DNA of 64,000 bases. Origin: Maribellus sp. YY47. Its GTDB lineage: Bacteria > Bacteroidota > Bacteroidia > Bacteroidales > Prolixibacteraceae. The DNA lies in the NCBI RefSeq assembly GCF_023111095.1, contig NZ_JALGYW010000013.1, positions 62,001 to 126,000 on the forward strand. The letters are read 5' to 3'. This document shows positions 1 through 8,231 of the stretch, one piece after another (positions within the stretch are counted from its first letter, which is position 1; each line of letters begins with the position of its first letter). The position numbers and the translations under genes are program-made. A model generated the notes under the pieces. It made no database searches. It saw only the letters and a program-made list of their open reading frames with translations, and was not told where the DNA came from.

Positions 1-170
1 CTGTTTATTTTCCGCATTCCTACAACTTTTCCGGCGAACTGTATGTGGTTCCTGCTGATCGTGTCGAAAAGCTCTCGCTGTCTCCTTCCGAAGTAATGAA
101 ATTTGTAGTTTCGGGCGGTGTAACGCGACTTGACGGCCCCGAGGATAAACTTCAGAAACCGGAGAAATAA
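1..170 (+). CDS. DUF502 family membrane protein, C-terminal fragment
   Basis: The reading frame entering from the left edge (codons from base 3) ends at TAA 168-170 and gives 55 residues. The pattern FPHSYNFSGELYVVP followed by a short helix and MKFVVSGGV matches the end of DUF502 membrane proteins, where a 'P-T-x-N-x-S-G' loop and a terminal '(V/I)SGGV' are typical. Transmembrane segments would lie upstream of the window. The gene converges on the TPR lipoprotein gene with only 2 bases between the stops. Function of the family is not established; the call rests on the C-terminal motif alone. Confidence 0.55.
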   Translation, partial: VYFPHSYNFSGELYVVPADRVEKLSLSPSEVMKFVVSGGVTRLDGPEDKLQKPEK

Positions 171-172
171 CC

Positions 173-1057
173 TTACTGATTCATGTGTTTTTTATAGAAG
201 TCCACTTTTTCTTCATCGCCAAAACGGGCATAAATATTAGCCAGGTAACTCGCGTATTCTTTCCCGGGTTTTTGTTCCCATAGTTTTTCCAAATACGGTA
301 GCGCTTTTTTGAAATCGGCGGTCACCAGGTCGAGTTCTTTTAGCAAGGTAGTGTATTGTTTGCGGGTTTTATTTTCCTCGTATTTCTTCATTTCTGTTTC
401 GTAACGGTTCTGCCCTGCCCAATAATATTTTTTTGCCATCCAGTCGAGCGCATCCGTTTGGTCGGGATTTACAAACAGCAAAGCCGAAGCCACAGAATCG
501 CATTTCGCATCATTTTCGAGCTTTTTATTTACTTCCAAATATGTTTCCAGGTTGTCCTCATTTTGCTGTGCCTTCTCTCCTATTTTTCCCCAGAATTGAT
601 TAGCCAGTTCCCACGAACTTATTTCTGCATACAACTGAAAGAGCCTTCCGTTTACCTTTTCATTGCCCGATCCATTTTGTTCGACATACGTCTCTAGAGC
701 CGACAATTCTTTCGAAAGATTGCCCTCCGATTGGTATATTTCGGCCAACGTTTGATACATTTCAGCATCGGCGTAATTTTTATACCGTGCCTGATCGAAC
801 CAGCTTTTGGCCGTCTCCGAATCGCCTGCCTTGAAAGCCAGTTTCGCGGCCTTCGCAAAGTCAGCGCCTTCAATTTGTTCAATCGGAGTACTCTCCACAA
901 ACGACTTCCACTGGGCTAATGCAGCAGCATAATTTCCTGCTGCCTCGTAAGTCTCAGCTTCGGTTTTGGCATTTGTAAGCACTTTGGGAGCGCTGCAACT
1001 ATAAATCAGAAAGGGAGTAATCACGAACAGAATAAACTTGCTAAATCTCATAATCAT
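173..1057 (-). CDS. TPR-containing lipoprotein
   Basis: A 294-residue protein with a hydrophobic N-terminus ending in the lipobox IYSC (Cys21), so it should be a lipid-anchored periplasmic or outer-membrane protein. The mature part is rich in alanine/tyrosine helical repeats (for example AETYEAAGNYAAALAQW, KAAKLAFKAGDSETAKSWFDQA) that read as tetratricopeptide repeats, a scaffold for protein contacts. ATG at 1051 is an alternative start two codons in. A -7-like element lies at 1071-1078, about 13 bases upstream of the start. The partner is unknown. Confidence 0.75.
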   Translation of the reverse strand: MIMRFSKFILFVITPFLIYSCSAPKVLTNAKTEAETYEAAGNYAAALAQWKSFVESTPIEQIEGADFAKAAKLAFKAGDSETAKSWFDQARYKNYADAEMYQTLAEIYQSEGNLSKELSALETYVEQNGSGNEKVNGRLFQLYAEISSWELANQFWGKIGEKAQQNEDNLETYLEVNKKLENDAKCDSVASALLFVNPDQTDALDWMAKKYYWAGQNRYETEMKKYEENKTRKQYTTLLKELDLVTADFKKALPYLEKLWEQKPGKEYASYLANIYARFGDEEKVDFYKKHMNQ

Positions 1058-1070
1058 ATTTATTGCGCCG

Positions 1071-1078
1071 CAAAACTA
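1071..1078 (-). promoter_or_regulatory. -7 promoter element (TAGTTTTG)
   Basis: Read on the minus strand this matches the Bacteroidota TAnnTTTG -7 consensus and sits 13 bases before the TPR lipoprotein start. No good -33 TTTG is visible at the usual distance. Confidence 0.4.
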
Positions 1079-1158
1079 AGCATTTCGCAAAAGAATCGAA
1101 AAGAGCTGAGAATTATTAGCTCGATGCTACCAAAGTTTGACTTTTTACCTGCCTCGAT

Positions 1159-1452
1159 TTATGAAATCTGACGGAAATATGTATCAATTTTTGTAGCCAA
1201 ATCAAAATCCTTTTCGGTTAAACCTCCGGCAGAATGTGTGCTCAATGCAATATTCACCTTGTTATACGAATTCTCCCAATTCGGGTGATGATCAGCTTTT
1301 TCGGCCAGCAAAGCCACTGCTGTCATAAACGAAAAGGCTGCCGTAAAATCTTTCAGCCGAAACGAGCGCTTTATAAACTGTCCGTCCAGTTGCCAGGAAG
1401 AATCGAGCTGCTGCAAATTTTCCCTGATTTGTTGATCACTGAATGTTTTCAT
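1159..1452 (-). CDS. phhB: 4a-hydroxytetrahydrobiopterin dehydratase (pterin-4a-carbinolamine dehydratase)
   Basis: A 97-residue cytoplasmic protein of the usual PCD/DCoH length. It carries the family motif [16 protein letters not shown], with the His-His-Pro-x-Trp active-site core, followed by [17 protein letters not shown], the second conserved block with the third catalytic His. The enzyme dehydrates 4a-hydroxytetrahydrobiopterin formed by aromatic amino acid hydroxylases; in bacteria without such a hydroxylase it may act on molybdopterin or other pterins. It is followed by a 265-base gap and stands alone. Confidence 0.92.
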   Translation of the reverse strand: MKTFSDQQIRENLQQLDSSWQLDGQFIKRSFRLKDFTAAFSFMTAVALLAEKADHHPNWENSYNKVNIALSTHSAGGLTEKDFDLATKIDTYFRQIS

Positions 1453-1512
1453 GTCCGCTGTTTTTCTGTTTCTATAAGTAAAACAGACAACACTTCAACA
1501 TGTTCTGATCTC

Positions 1513-1532
1513 ATGGTCCAGATCATAACAAC
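1513..1532. repeat. Short inverted repeat TGATCT-N8-AGATCA
   Basis: Perfect 6-base arms in the 265-base gap upstream of phhB (1453-1717). It could be an operator for phhB or chance; nothing else is evident in this gap. Confidence 0.3.
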
Positions 1533-1717
1533 AGGCTCCATGCGAGTTTTATTTGTCTGAATTACTATATCTCCAGTAAGTAGAATTAAAAGCTAAAAAT
1601 GGACAGGTTACGTGGTTTAGTTTCATGAAAATAGTAAGTTGATTATAGGTTGTTTATGGTTTATTCAGATCATTCTTCCATTTTATATGCCTCCATTAAA
1701 CGGCTAATTGTTTGAGT

Positions 1718-2434
1718 TTACAACGACATCGGTTGGAGGAAATTAAACAGGATTCCCATCAGCAAGGCAATTCCGAAACTCAACAACGTGCCGATCAACA
1801 CATATTCGGTGAGTTTTCTGTCTTTGGCTTCTTTCAAATCGCCAAAACGAAAAATCGACTTGGCAGCAAGTAAAAAGCCGATTGCTTCCCACTTTCCGGC
1901 AATAACAAAAGCAAACACAAACAAACGCTCGAGGATTCCGATAAAATTACCGGCGCTTACCAGCGAGTCCGTATTGTTGCTGCCGGTGTCGGGTGTCCAT
2001 TTTGAAATAATAATCCGGATCAATACGGACACAGGTTGCGTTAAAGCATACAAACATGTGATAAGCAACAGGAAATTCTGGTTCCCGAAAATACTAAATA
2101 CATTGAGCGAAACAGACTGGCTCCAGGCCCAAATCAATACAATGGCGGAAAGATGGATGATCTGATCGGCAAAAAACCAGGCCCGTTTGCTGGTTGGCTT
2201 CTGAAAATACAATTTCAAAATATCGGTTGTAAAATGCAGAAGCGTCAGCAAAACCGCCCACATAATGAAATCAGCCTGCCCTACAAACAGGCAGATCAAG
2301 GCAAAGTGAATGCCTACGTGCGCATATAATTGCCAGGCGCGCCATTTTTTTTGCTCTTTGGCAACTACCCATGCATCGGGTTGCAAAATAAAATCACCTA
2401 ACAAATGTGCGAATATGAGTTTTAGTAAAATCAT
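1718..2434 (-). CDS. DUF3307 family integral membrane protein
   Basis: A 238-residue polytopic protein beginning MILLKLIFAHLLGDFILQPD, the hallmark of DUF3307, with about six hydrophobic segments. It lies 44 bases downstream of the satD-like gene on the same strand and is almost certainly co-transcribed with it. The SatD-DUF3307 pairing recurs in bacterial genomes, suggesting one regulated membrane function, but the substrate or activity is not known. The protein's own sequence shows no catalytic motif. Confidence 0.8.
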   Translation of the reverse strand: MILLKLIFAHLLGDFILQPDAWVVAKEQKKWRAWQLYAHVGIHFALICLFVGQADFIMWAVLLTLLHFTTDILKLYFQKPTSKRAWFFADQIIHLSAIVLIWAWSQSVSLNVFSIFGNQNFLLLITCLYALTQPVSVLIRIIISKWTPDTGSNNTDSLVSAGNFIGILERLFVFAFVIAGKWEAIGFLLAAKSIFRFGDLKEAKDRKLTEYVLIGTLLSFGIALLMGILFNFLQPMSL

Positions 2435-2478
2435 AGGATATGCTTTTCAACTTTCAATTATTCAACATTTTGTAGCCC

Positions 2479-3090
2479 TTACTTTAATCCTTCTACCCGG
2501 TTTTTGTACCAGTCTAGCAAATCAAGTATTTCATCGAAGTTAGCTCTTTTCAGCCGGTTGCTGATGGCATTTTGCCTGATTCCGAGCATATCTCCAAGTT
2601 GTGCCTGCGATTTTTCCGGGTGTTTCAGCGCCAGGTGAACCATTTCTGCAGAGTTAACCGTCCAGGCATTCATGGAAACAAGTGCCAGCCGGAGCATGAG
2701 ATTCATGTCGCGGTTAAACGTTTCAAAGGGAGAGGCAAACGCCAGGTTTTGCTTTGCTTTCGCGAGTTTTTCAAATGCTTCCCCCGAGTAAACAAAGGCA
2801 CTTCCGTTTGATTCGGTGATGTGGGTTGCACTGTATGTCTTCTCTCCTATTCCGATCGACATACGCACATCTCCTTTCCGGATGCTTTTGATCGCGGCTT
2901 TGATTTTTACGGCCGTTTTCAGCGCCTGCCCGGGATCTGCGATTTCCACCTGAAAACTATCCCCCCGGTAAATTTCCCAAGTTGCAGGCTGGTTGCCAAT
3001 TTCGTTTAACTCTTGTTTTAATTTTGTGAGCCACTCTTCAGCCACGAGTTTTTTTGATTGGATAATATCGCCGGTAATTACACTGATCAT
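2479..3090 (-). CDS. SatD family protein with C-terminal helix-turn-helix
   Basis: From the ATG at 3090 the protein is 203 residues and begins MISVITGDIIQSKKL, the characteristic SatD start (nine further codons upstream are in frame but are probably untranslated). The N-terminal part resembles a nucleotide-cyclase/ferredoxin-like fold seen in SatD proteins; the C-terminus (SQAQLGDMLGIRQNAISNRL) is a helix-turn-helix. It is therefore likely a DNA-binding regulator of its own operon with the downstream DUF3307 gene. An 18-base inverted repeat directly upstream (3113-3158) is a good candidate operator. Confidence 0.75.
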   Translation of the reverse strand: MISVITGDIIQSKKLVAEEWLTKLKQELNEIGNQPATWEIYRGDSFQVEIADPGQALKTAVKIKAAIKSIRKGDVRMSIGIGEKTYSATHITESNGSAFVYSGEAFEKLAKAKQNLAFASPFETFNRDMNLMLRLALVSMNAWTVNSAEMVHLALKHPEKSQAQLGDMLGIRQNAISNRLKRANFDEILDLLDWYKNRVEGLK

Positions 3091-3112
3091 GCATTTAATT
3101 TTCCCTAAAATT

Positions 3113-3186
3113 ATCACTTTATTTAATGATAAACAAAAATATCATCGAATTAAGTGATTTTGTCAAATATCATTTATTCAAAAGAT
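3113..3186. promoter_or_regulatory. Inverted repeat plus third half-site upstream of satD
   Basis: Left arm ATCACTTTATTTAATGAT (3113-3130) and right arm ATCATCGAATTAAGTGAT (3141-3158) are complementary at 15 of 18 positions with a 10-base spacer. A third copy, ATCATTTATTCAAAAGAT (3169-3186), agrees with the right-arm orientation at about 13 of 18 positions and begins exactly 28 bases after the previous one, as the second begins 28 bases after the first. The array lies 23 bases upstream of the satD start and is probably an operator. Confidence 0.6.
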
Positions 3187-3410
3187 ATAAATGAAAACGA
3201 GACGTCAAAAAGTAAGCGTTTTATCGGCCTATTCCACCAAAGCAAAAAAAACAATCATCGTTGCGATTGTGTTGCTTTCAGGTTTCCGGGTACGACATTT
3301 TATAATCTATAAAATAGAAGCCCTTAAGTACTTGCCCTCGCTATTCGTATTAGGAATAAGTTCTGCCTCCGGTCGTTCAAATCATGAGTATCGTCCCAGT
3401 GAAAGTACTT
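3187..3410. other. Intergenic stretch with two short palindromes, no supported gene
   Basis: Between the satD operator and the GH3 stop codon. It contains ACAATC-N8-GATTGT (3251-3270) and a perfect ATTTTATA-ATC-TATAAAAT palindrome (3297-3315). A plus-strand frame from ATG 3191 is open but runs 89 bases into the GH3 gene antisense and looks non-coding. Confidence 0.4.
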
Positions 3411-6026
3411 TTACTCCACGTAAAGATCTTTACCCGTTAGTGTTAAGGTTGCTGATACTGAATTTGAATTTTTGGCCTCAGGCTGACCACCTCCTATAAA
3501 TATGGTAAATTCGCCCGGTTCGATAACACGTTTATCCTCCTTGCCAATTATAGAAAACTGACGCGGATCGAGTTCAAATTCCACCGTTTTTGATTCGCCT
3601 GCTTTCAACGAAATTCGTTTGAATCCCTCCATCTGGAATTTGGGGCGCGGCGTACTTGCGACCAGGTCTTTTAAATACAATTGAACCACTTCTTCGCCAT
3701 CTTTTTCTCCCGTATTTCTCACTTCAACGCTAAGTTTCACCTTTTCTCCGGCCTTGGCTTTTTTTGGCATTTTTAACGAAGAATATTCAAAACGAGTATA
3801 GCTCAAACCATAACCAAACGGGAACAAAGGCTCTCCCTCAAAATACTTATAGGTGCGTCCTTTCATGTCGTAGTCCTCAAAAGGCGGCAATTGCTCTACC
3901 GATTTATAGTAGGTAAGCGGCAAACGACCGGCGGGATTATAATCTCCAAATAAAACATCGGCTACAGCAGCTCCTCCCTCCTGTCCCGGATATCCGGCAG
4001 TAAGAATAGCATCCAGGTTCTCATCGGCCCAGTTAACCGCCACCGCACTGCCATTCAACAATACTAAAATAACAGGCTTTCCGGTTGCTTTTATCGCATG
4101 CATCAACTCGCGCTGTGTTTCGGGGAGTTTCAGATGCGTACGATCTCCCCCTTCAAAACCATCCACTTTTATCGGCATCTCCTCACCTTCCAAACGCTGG
4201 GATAACCCAAGTACCAGAACAACAGCCTCAGCCTTATTAGCTGTGGCAACAGCTTCTTCCAGCATGTCCTCATTGGGCATGGTCCATAATAACTTAGCAT
4301 CGCCGTCACCGTGCCAGTTTTTGTATTCATAAACAAACTTGTATTTTTTACCGGCCTCCAATCTGACTGCTTTTTCGTGGTAAAAAGCATGATGTTCGGA
4401 GTTGTGCTGCAAAATCTTTTCGCCTTCGAACCAGATATCGAGCGTGGGCATTCCCCAGCATCCAATGTTGTAGGTTCCGCTGACCGGAGGAACAAGGTAA
4501 CCGGTCCATCGAATACTAAAATTGTCATCCTCCAGTTCGGGTGAAGGAGATCCGGTTTCCCAGTAAAAATCAATGTTTTTATCGACACGGGTAAAAGCGG
4601 GTTGCCCCTCCAGTTTGGCATTACTGAAATATTCTCCTACAACGCCGGGGTTTCCCTCAGATGTTTCCAAATAGGCGCCTGGAATCACATGAAGATTGCT
4701 TACGCCTTTTGCCAGATGACTGCCTTCTGCATAAAGAATTTCAGTATCTGAAAGTTTTTCCTGCAGGCCTTTTAAAACGGTAACCGGATGTTTGGCAATT
4801 CCATTGTAATTTCCCACCAACGACTCCCAGTTATCGGCATTGGGGCCAATAACCGCCAGTGTTTTAATGTTTTTTGAAAGCGGCAAAACCTGATCTTTGT
4901 TTTTCAGCAATACAATACTTTTTCGTGCCGCCTCCAGGGCCAGCTGATCGTTCTCTTTTGATGCATTTACCGAAAACGGAATCCGTGCATAAGCTACATC
5001 TTTCTCCGAATCGAACATTCCCAGTTTGAAACGTGCCGTAAACAAACGTTTAACTGCTACATCGATTTCATCTTCAGCAATCAGCCCTCTTTTTACCGCC
5101 TCGGGCAAATGCGCATAGGCAACACCGCAATTCAGGTCGGTACCGGCTTTTACAGCCGCTGCTGCCGCTTCAGCCGCATCTTTCGAGAAGGTTTGGAACA
5201 TATAAAAATCGGAAATGGCCCAGCAATCGGAAACTACATATCCCTGAAATCCCCATTCATCGCGGAGTATGTGAAACAAATCGGGGCTGGCACAACATGG
5301 GTAGCCTTTAAACTGATTGTACGCTCCCATTACTGAATAAACCTCCCCTTCTTTCACCAAGGTCCGGAATGCCGGCAGGTAAGTCTCCCTGAGATCACGT
5401 TCACTTACCAAGGCGTTAAACTCATGCCGCAAGGGTTCAGGGCCGGAATGTACAGCATAATGTTTGGCGGTGGCCACTACTTTCAGGTATTTCGGATCAT
5501 CTCCCTGTAATCCTTTAACGAACTCTGTACCCAAAACCCCTGTCAGGTAAGGATCTTCGCCATAGGTTTCATGACCTCTCCCCCAGCGCGGATCGCGAAA
5601 AATATTAATGTTGGGCGACCAAAACGTGAGTCCCTGGTAAATTCCCCGTTTGCCTTGGCGAACAAATTCATGATGTTTGGCGCGGGCTTCATCCGAAATG
5701 GCGGTCGCTACCCGGTGCATCAGATCGGCATCCCACGAAGCTGCAATGGTAATCGATTGCGGAAAAACTGTCGCATAACCGGCGCGCGCCACTCCGTGTA
5801 AACATTCGTTCCACCAGTTGTACTCGGGTACCTGCAAACGGTCAACTGCTTTTGAATTGTACAGCAGCTGATCCACTTTTTCCTGCAAGGTCAGTTGCGA
5901 AACAAATATATCCACCCGCTCGTCGATGGGTAGGTTGGTATCAAGGAAATCAAAATTTTCATTTTGTCCCCAAAGGATAGTGCTGAAACATAACAGCATA
6001 ACAGGTATTAGTAGTGTCTCTTTCAT
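3411..6026 (-). CDS. Secreted glycoside hydrolase family 3 (beta-xylosidase/beta-glucosidase type) with PA14 insert
   Basis: An 871-residue exo-glycosidase with a cleavable signal peptide (residues 1-20). The GH3 N-terminal domain carries YNWWNECLHGVA (residues 69-80), typical of the xylosidase-like branch, the substrate-binding KHY near 188, and the nucleophile in GYVVSDCW (Asp267). The second domain is interrupted by a PA14 domain at about 455-600 (GEYFSNAKLEG ... VSGTYNIGCWG), and a fibronectin-like domain closes the protein (about 770-871). It should release beta-linked glucose or xylose from oligosaccharides in the periplasm. No SusCD, regulator or other glycosidase is adjacent. Confidence 0.88.
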   Translation of the reverse strand: MKETLLIPVMLLCFSTILWGQNENFDFLDTNLPIDERVDIFVSQLTLQEKVDQLLYNSKAVDRLQVPEYNWWNECLHGVARAGYATVFPQSITIAASWDADLMHRVATAISDEARAKHHEFVRQGKRGIYQGLTFWSPNINIFRDPRWGRGHETYGEDPYLTGVLGTEFVKGLQGDDPKYLKVVATAKHYAVHSGPEPLRHEFNALVSERDLRETYLPAFRTLVKEGEVYSVMGAYNQFKGYPCCASPDLFHILRDEWGFQGYVVSDCWAISDFYMFQTFSKDAAEAAAAAVKAGTDLNCGVAYAHLPEAVKRGLIAEDEIDVAVKRLFTARFKLGMFDSEKDVAYARIPFSVNASKENDQLALEAARKSIVLLKNKDQVLPLSKNIKTLAVIGPNADNWESLVGNYNGIAKHPVTVLKGLQEKLSDTEILYAEGSHLAKGVSNLHVIPGAYLETSEGNPGVVGEYFSNAKLEGQPAFTRVDKNIDFYWETGSPSPELEDDNFSIRWTGYLVPPVSGTYNIGCWGMPTLDIWFEGEKILQHNSEHHAFYHEKAVRLEAGKKYKFVYEYKNWHGDGDAKLLWTMPNEDMLEEAVATANKAEAVVLVLGLSQRLEGEEMPIKVDGFEGGDRTHLKLPETQRELMHAIKATGKPVILVLLNGSAVAVNWADENLDAILTAGYPGQEGGAAVADVLFGDYNPAGRLPLTYYKSVEQLPPFEDYDMKGRTYKYFEGEPLFPFGYGLSYTRFEYSSLKMPKKAKAGEKVKLSVEVRNTGEKDGEEVVQLYLKDLVASTPRPKFQMEGFKRISLKAGESKTVEFELDPRQFSIIGKEDKRVIEPGEFTIFIGGGQPEAKNSNSVSATLTLTGKDLYVE

Positions 6027-6225
6027 AGTCGTTTAACTCTTGCGTTCTGTACTGTTCTGTAAAAGTAATGATTCGGACAGGAAAACACGGAGAATTGATT
6101 CTATTTTAAATGATTTTTAAAACTTCGGAGTGTAAATGGTAAGATGGAAAGAATTACCTGACGAAATGACGAGAGTTTATCCTGCTTATTCCAGGCAGGA
6201 AATAGTCAATCCGGCCCATAAGCCT

Positions 6226-6233
6226 TACCTTTG
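6226..6233 (+). promoter_or_regulatory. -7 promoter element (TACCTTTG)
   Basis: Exact TAnnTTTG match, 20 bases before ATG 6253. It argues that the YkgJ protein starts at 6253, because the longer in-frame extension from 6136 would run through the promoter. Confidence 0.5.
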
Positions 6234-6252
6234 TCCAACAAATTATACAACA

Positions 6253-6774
6253 ATGAAGAATAACAGGGACACATACGAAGCATTAAGAGACAAAATAGAC
6301 ACTCTTTCAGCAAAACTGGAAAAAGAGCACAAAAACCACCTGATGTGCAAGGCCGGCTGCGACTTGTGTTGTATGGATTACAGCATATTCCCGGTGGAGT
6401 TTTACCACATCCGTAACCGTTTGAAAGAATCAAATTATCTCCACACCGTTCCGCCAACCAACGATGAAGAGAGCTGCGTTTTTCTCAAAGATCACCAATG
6501 CACCATTTACGAAGAACGCCCCATAATATGCCGAACACATGGCCTTCCGCTGCTTTTTCAAAACGAAGACGGAGATTGGGTGCTTTCGGCCTGTGAACTT
6601 AACTTTACAGACTTCGACATGGATGAATTCACCGATAAAAATACCTTTCCACAGGATAAGTTTAACAGCCAACTATTTATGCTGAACAAGGAATTTATTT
6701 CAAATTTTGAGGAAAAGAAATACAATGAATTTGACCTGATCCCGATGAAAGATCTTTTGATACATCTGACTTAA
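6253..6774 (+). CDS. YkgJ family cysteine-cluster protein
   Basis: A 173-residue protein with the YkgJ zinc/iron-chelating pattern: CKAGCDLCC near the N-terminus and CVFLKDHQCTIYEERPIICRTHGLPL in the middle, giving eight or so conserved cysteines expected to bind a metal or Fe-S cluster. Start chosen at MKNNRDTY because a promoter element lies just upstream. The gene is followed 11 bases later by a secreted DsrE-like protein, likely in one operon. The biochemical role of the family is not established. Confidence 0.8.
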   Translation: MKNNRDTYEALRDKIDTLSAKLEKEHKNHLMCKAGCDLCCMDYSIFPVEFYHIRNRLKESNYLHTVPPTNDEESCVFLKDHQCTIYEERPIICRTHGLPLLFQNEDGDWVLSACELNFTDFDMDEFTDKNTFPQDKFNSQLFMLNKEFISNFEEKKYNEFDLIPMKDLLIHLT

Positions 6775-6785
6775 AATATACCATT

Positions 6786-7205
6786 ATGAAACATTTACTC
6801 CTTTTTCTATCAGCATTTACTTTGTATTCGGGAGTATTTGCACAAAACGAAACAGCAATGAAAGACAATTCAAACAAACTGGTGGTGCTTTGGACCAGCG
6901 GTGATCCGGAAGTAGCCGAAAAAATGGCCTTTATGTACACCTTGAATGCAAAAAAGCAGGGTTGGTTCGACGAAGTGGTGCTTATTATCTGGGGACCATC
7001 TGCCAAGCTGGCTTCGGAAAATACCATGATTCAGGAATATATTAAACGCATGCAGGAGGCCGGAGTAAAAACTGAGGCTTGCTTGTATTGTGCTAAAATG
7101 TATAATGTAGACGAAAAACTGAAAGAATTGGGAGTGGATGTGAAAGGCATGGGAATTCCCTTGTCGGATTATCTCAAACAAGGTTGGAAGACATTAAGTC
7201 TTTGA
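6786..7205 (+). CDS. Exported DsrE/DsrF-like protein with CxxC motif
   Basis: A 139-residue protein with a signal peptide (MKHLLLFLSAFTLYSGVFAQ) followed by a DsrE fold: KLVVLWTSGDPEVAEKMAFMY, then EVVLIIWGPSAKLAS, then EACLYCAKMYNVDEKLKELGV. DsrE relatives are usually cytoplasmic sulfur-relay or peroxiredoxin-like proteins; here the leader predicts the periplasm. The CLYC pair is in the position of the active cysteine of the family. Co-directional with the preceding YkgJ gene. A bidirectional terminator follows at 7224-7249. Confidence 0.72.
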   Translation: MKHLLLFLSAFTLYSGVFAQNETAMKDNSNKLVVLWTSGDPEVAEKMAFMYTLNAKKQGWFDEVVLIIWGPSAKLASENTMIQEYIKRMQEAGVKTEACLYCAKMYNVDEKLKELGVDVKGMGIPLSDYLKQGWKTLSL

Positions 7206-7223
7206 TAAAACGGAGGAAACAAA

Positions 7224-7249
7224 AAAGCATCCAAAATTATGGATGCTTT
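7224..7249. terminator. Bidirectional intrinsic terminator
   Basis: AAAGCATCC / GGATGCTTT stem of 9 bp around an 8-base loop, flanked by A and T runs, between the convergent DsrE-like and DUF2795 genes. Confidence 0.75.
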
Positions 7250-7261
7250 CTATGATGTCCT

Positions 7262-7483
7262 TTAATATTCGTCTTCGTTAAAGAAGAAATCATCTTTGCT
7301 TGGATAATCCGGCCAGATATCTTCGATACTTTCGTACATCTCACCTTCATCTTCAATCTCCTGCAGGTTTTCAATTACCTCCAGCGGAGCGCCTGAGCGA
7401 ATCGCGAAATCGATTAATTCGTCCTTTGTGGCCGGCCAGGGCGCATCTTCCAGTTTCGAAGCTAGTTCCAGAGTCCAGTACAT
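7262..7483 (-). CDS. DUF2795 family small acidic protein
   Basis: From ATG 7483 the product is 73 residues, beginning MYWTLELASKLEDAPWPATK and continuing DELIDFAIRSGAPLEVIENLQEI, the pattern of DUF2795 proteins, with a very acidic C-terminus. The longer in-frame extension to 7579 overlaps the upstream cobalamin adenosyltransferase gene and is not family-like. Role unknown; widespread in Bacteroidota as a short soluble protein. Confidence 0.75.
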   Translation of the reverse strand: MYWTLELASKLEDAPWPATKDELIDFAIRSGAPLEVIENLQEIEDEGEMYESIEDIWPDYPSKDDFFFNEDEY

Positions 7484-7575
7484 GTGTCTTAATTTTATGA
7501 AGTTAAACTCGTTTTTAAAATTTTCGCGAATATAACAAAAATTCAATACGAACAAACTTTCATTAAAGAATTTTA

Positions 7576-8133
7576 TCAATATTGCCAGGGAGTTTCTTTA
7601 GCCCCCTTTTGCTGTCCCAGGTAACGAGCCAGTACAAACAGAAAGTCGGAAAGACGATTGATGTATTTAATTAACTCCGGCTGAACCTTTTCCTGTTCCG
7701 AAAATTCAACAATGCGGCGCTCGGCCCTACGGCACACTGTTCGGGCCACATGACATTGAGCGACTGACAGTTCGCCTCCGGGGAGAATAAAGTTTCGCAG
7801 TTCGGGAAGCCCTTCCTGGTAACGATCAATGGCTTGTTCCAGCACTTCAATATCTTCATTTCGTACCGCTAGTTTCGATGTAAATTCGTCTCCCTTTTCA
7901 TCGGAGGCCAGCCTGGAACCTATGTTGAAAAGTTTATTTTGAATCTGGATCAGAAAATCAACGATTTCTGCCGGAACTTCCAACGAACGAATCACTCCCA
8001 GTAGTGAATTTAACTCATCAATTGTTCCGTAAGCCTCCAAACGTGGAGCGTATTTTTTAACACGCGTCCCTCCTACCAAACCGGTTGTGCCATCGTCGCC
8101 GGTTTTTGTATAAATTTTGAATTCCTTTGTCAT
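7576..8133 (-). CDS. Cob(I)alamin adenosyltransferase, PduO type
   Basis: A 185-residue ATP:cob(I)alamin adenosyltransferase. The N-terminal ATP-binding motif IYTKTGDDGTTGLVGGTRV is intact, followed by RLEAYGTIDELNSLLG and the C-terminal VCRRAERRIVEF and YINRLSDFLFVLARY blocks typical of the trimeric PduO family. It adds the 5'-deoxyadenosyl group to reduced corrinoid to make coenzyme B12. No cobalamin riboswitch is visible upstream and no other B12 gene is adjacent. Confidence 0.92.
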   Translation of the reverse strand: MTKEFKIYTKTGDDGTTGLVGGTRVKKYAPRLEAYGTIDELNSLLGVIRSLEVPAEIVDFLIQIQNKLFNIGSRLASDEKGDEFTSKLAVRNEDIEVLEQAIDRYQEGLPELRNFILPGGELSVAQCHVARTVCRRAERRIVEFSEQEKVQPELIKYINRLSDFLFVLARYLGQQKGAKETPWQY

Positions 8134-8162
8134 AATTCCCTATTTCACGGCAAATAAATAAA

Positions 8163-8190
8163 AATCCCGGAAATGTTGCTTACCGGGATT
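8163..8190 (-). terminator. Intrinsic terminator after the ABC ATPase gene
   Basis: AATCCCGG / CCGGGATT 8-bp stem with a 12-base loop, followed on the minus strand by TTTATTTATTT. Confidence 0.7.
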
Positions 8191-8231
8191 ATTTTTACAT
8201 ATACTCACTTTTCTATTTTATTGCATTTCTG

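Noticed and set aside
3191-3499. 102-codon plus-strand frame next to the satD operator
   Set aside because: It has a hydrophobic patch and begins right after the repeat array, but it runs antisense into the end of the GH3 gene and has no family features. A short divergent transcript remains possible.
8134-8231. Cobalamin riboswitch upstream of the PduO-type gene
   Set aside because: The gap is under 100 bases and is occupied by the ABC gene terminator; no B12-box is visible.
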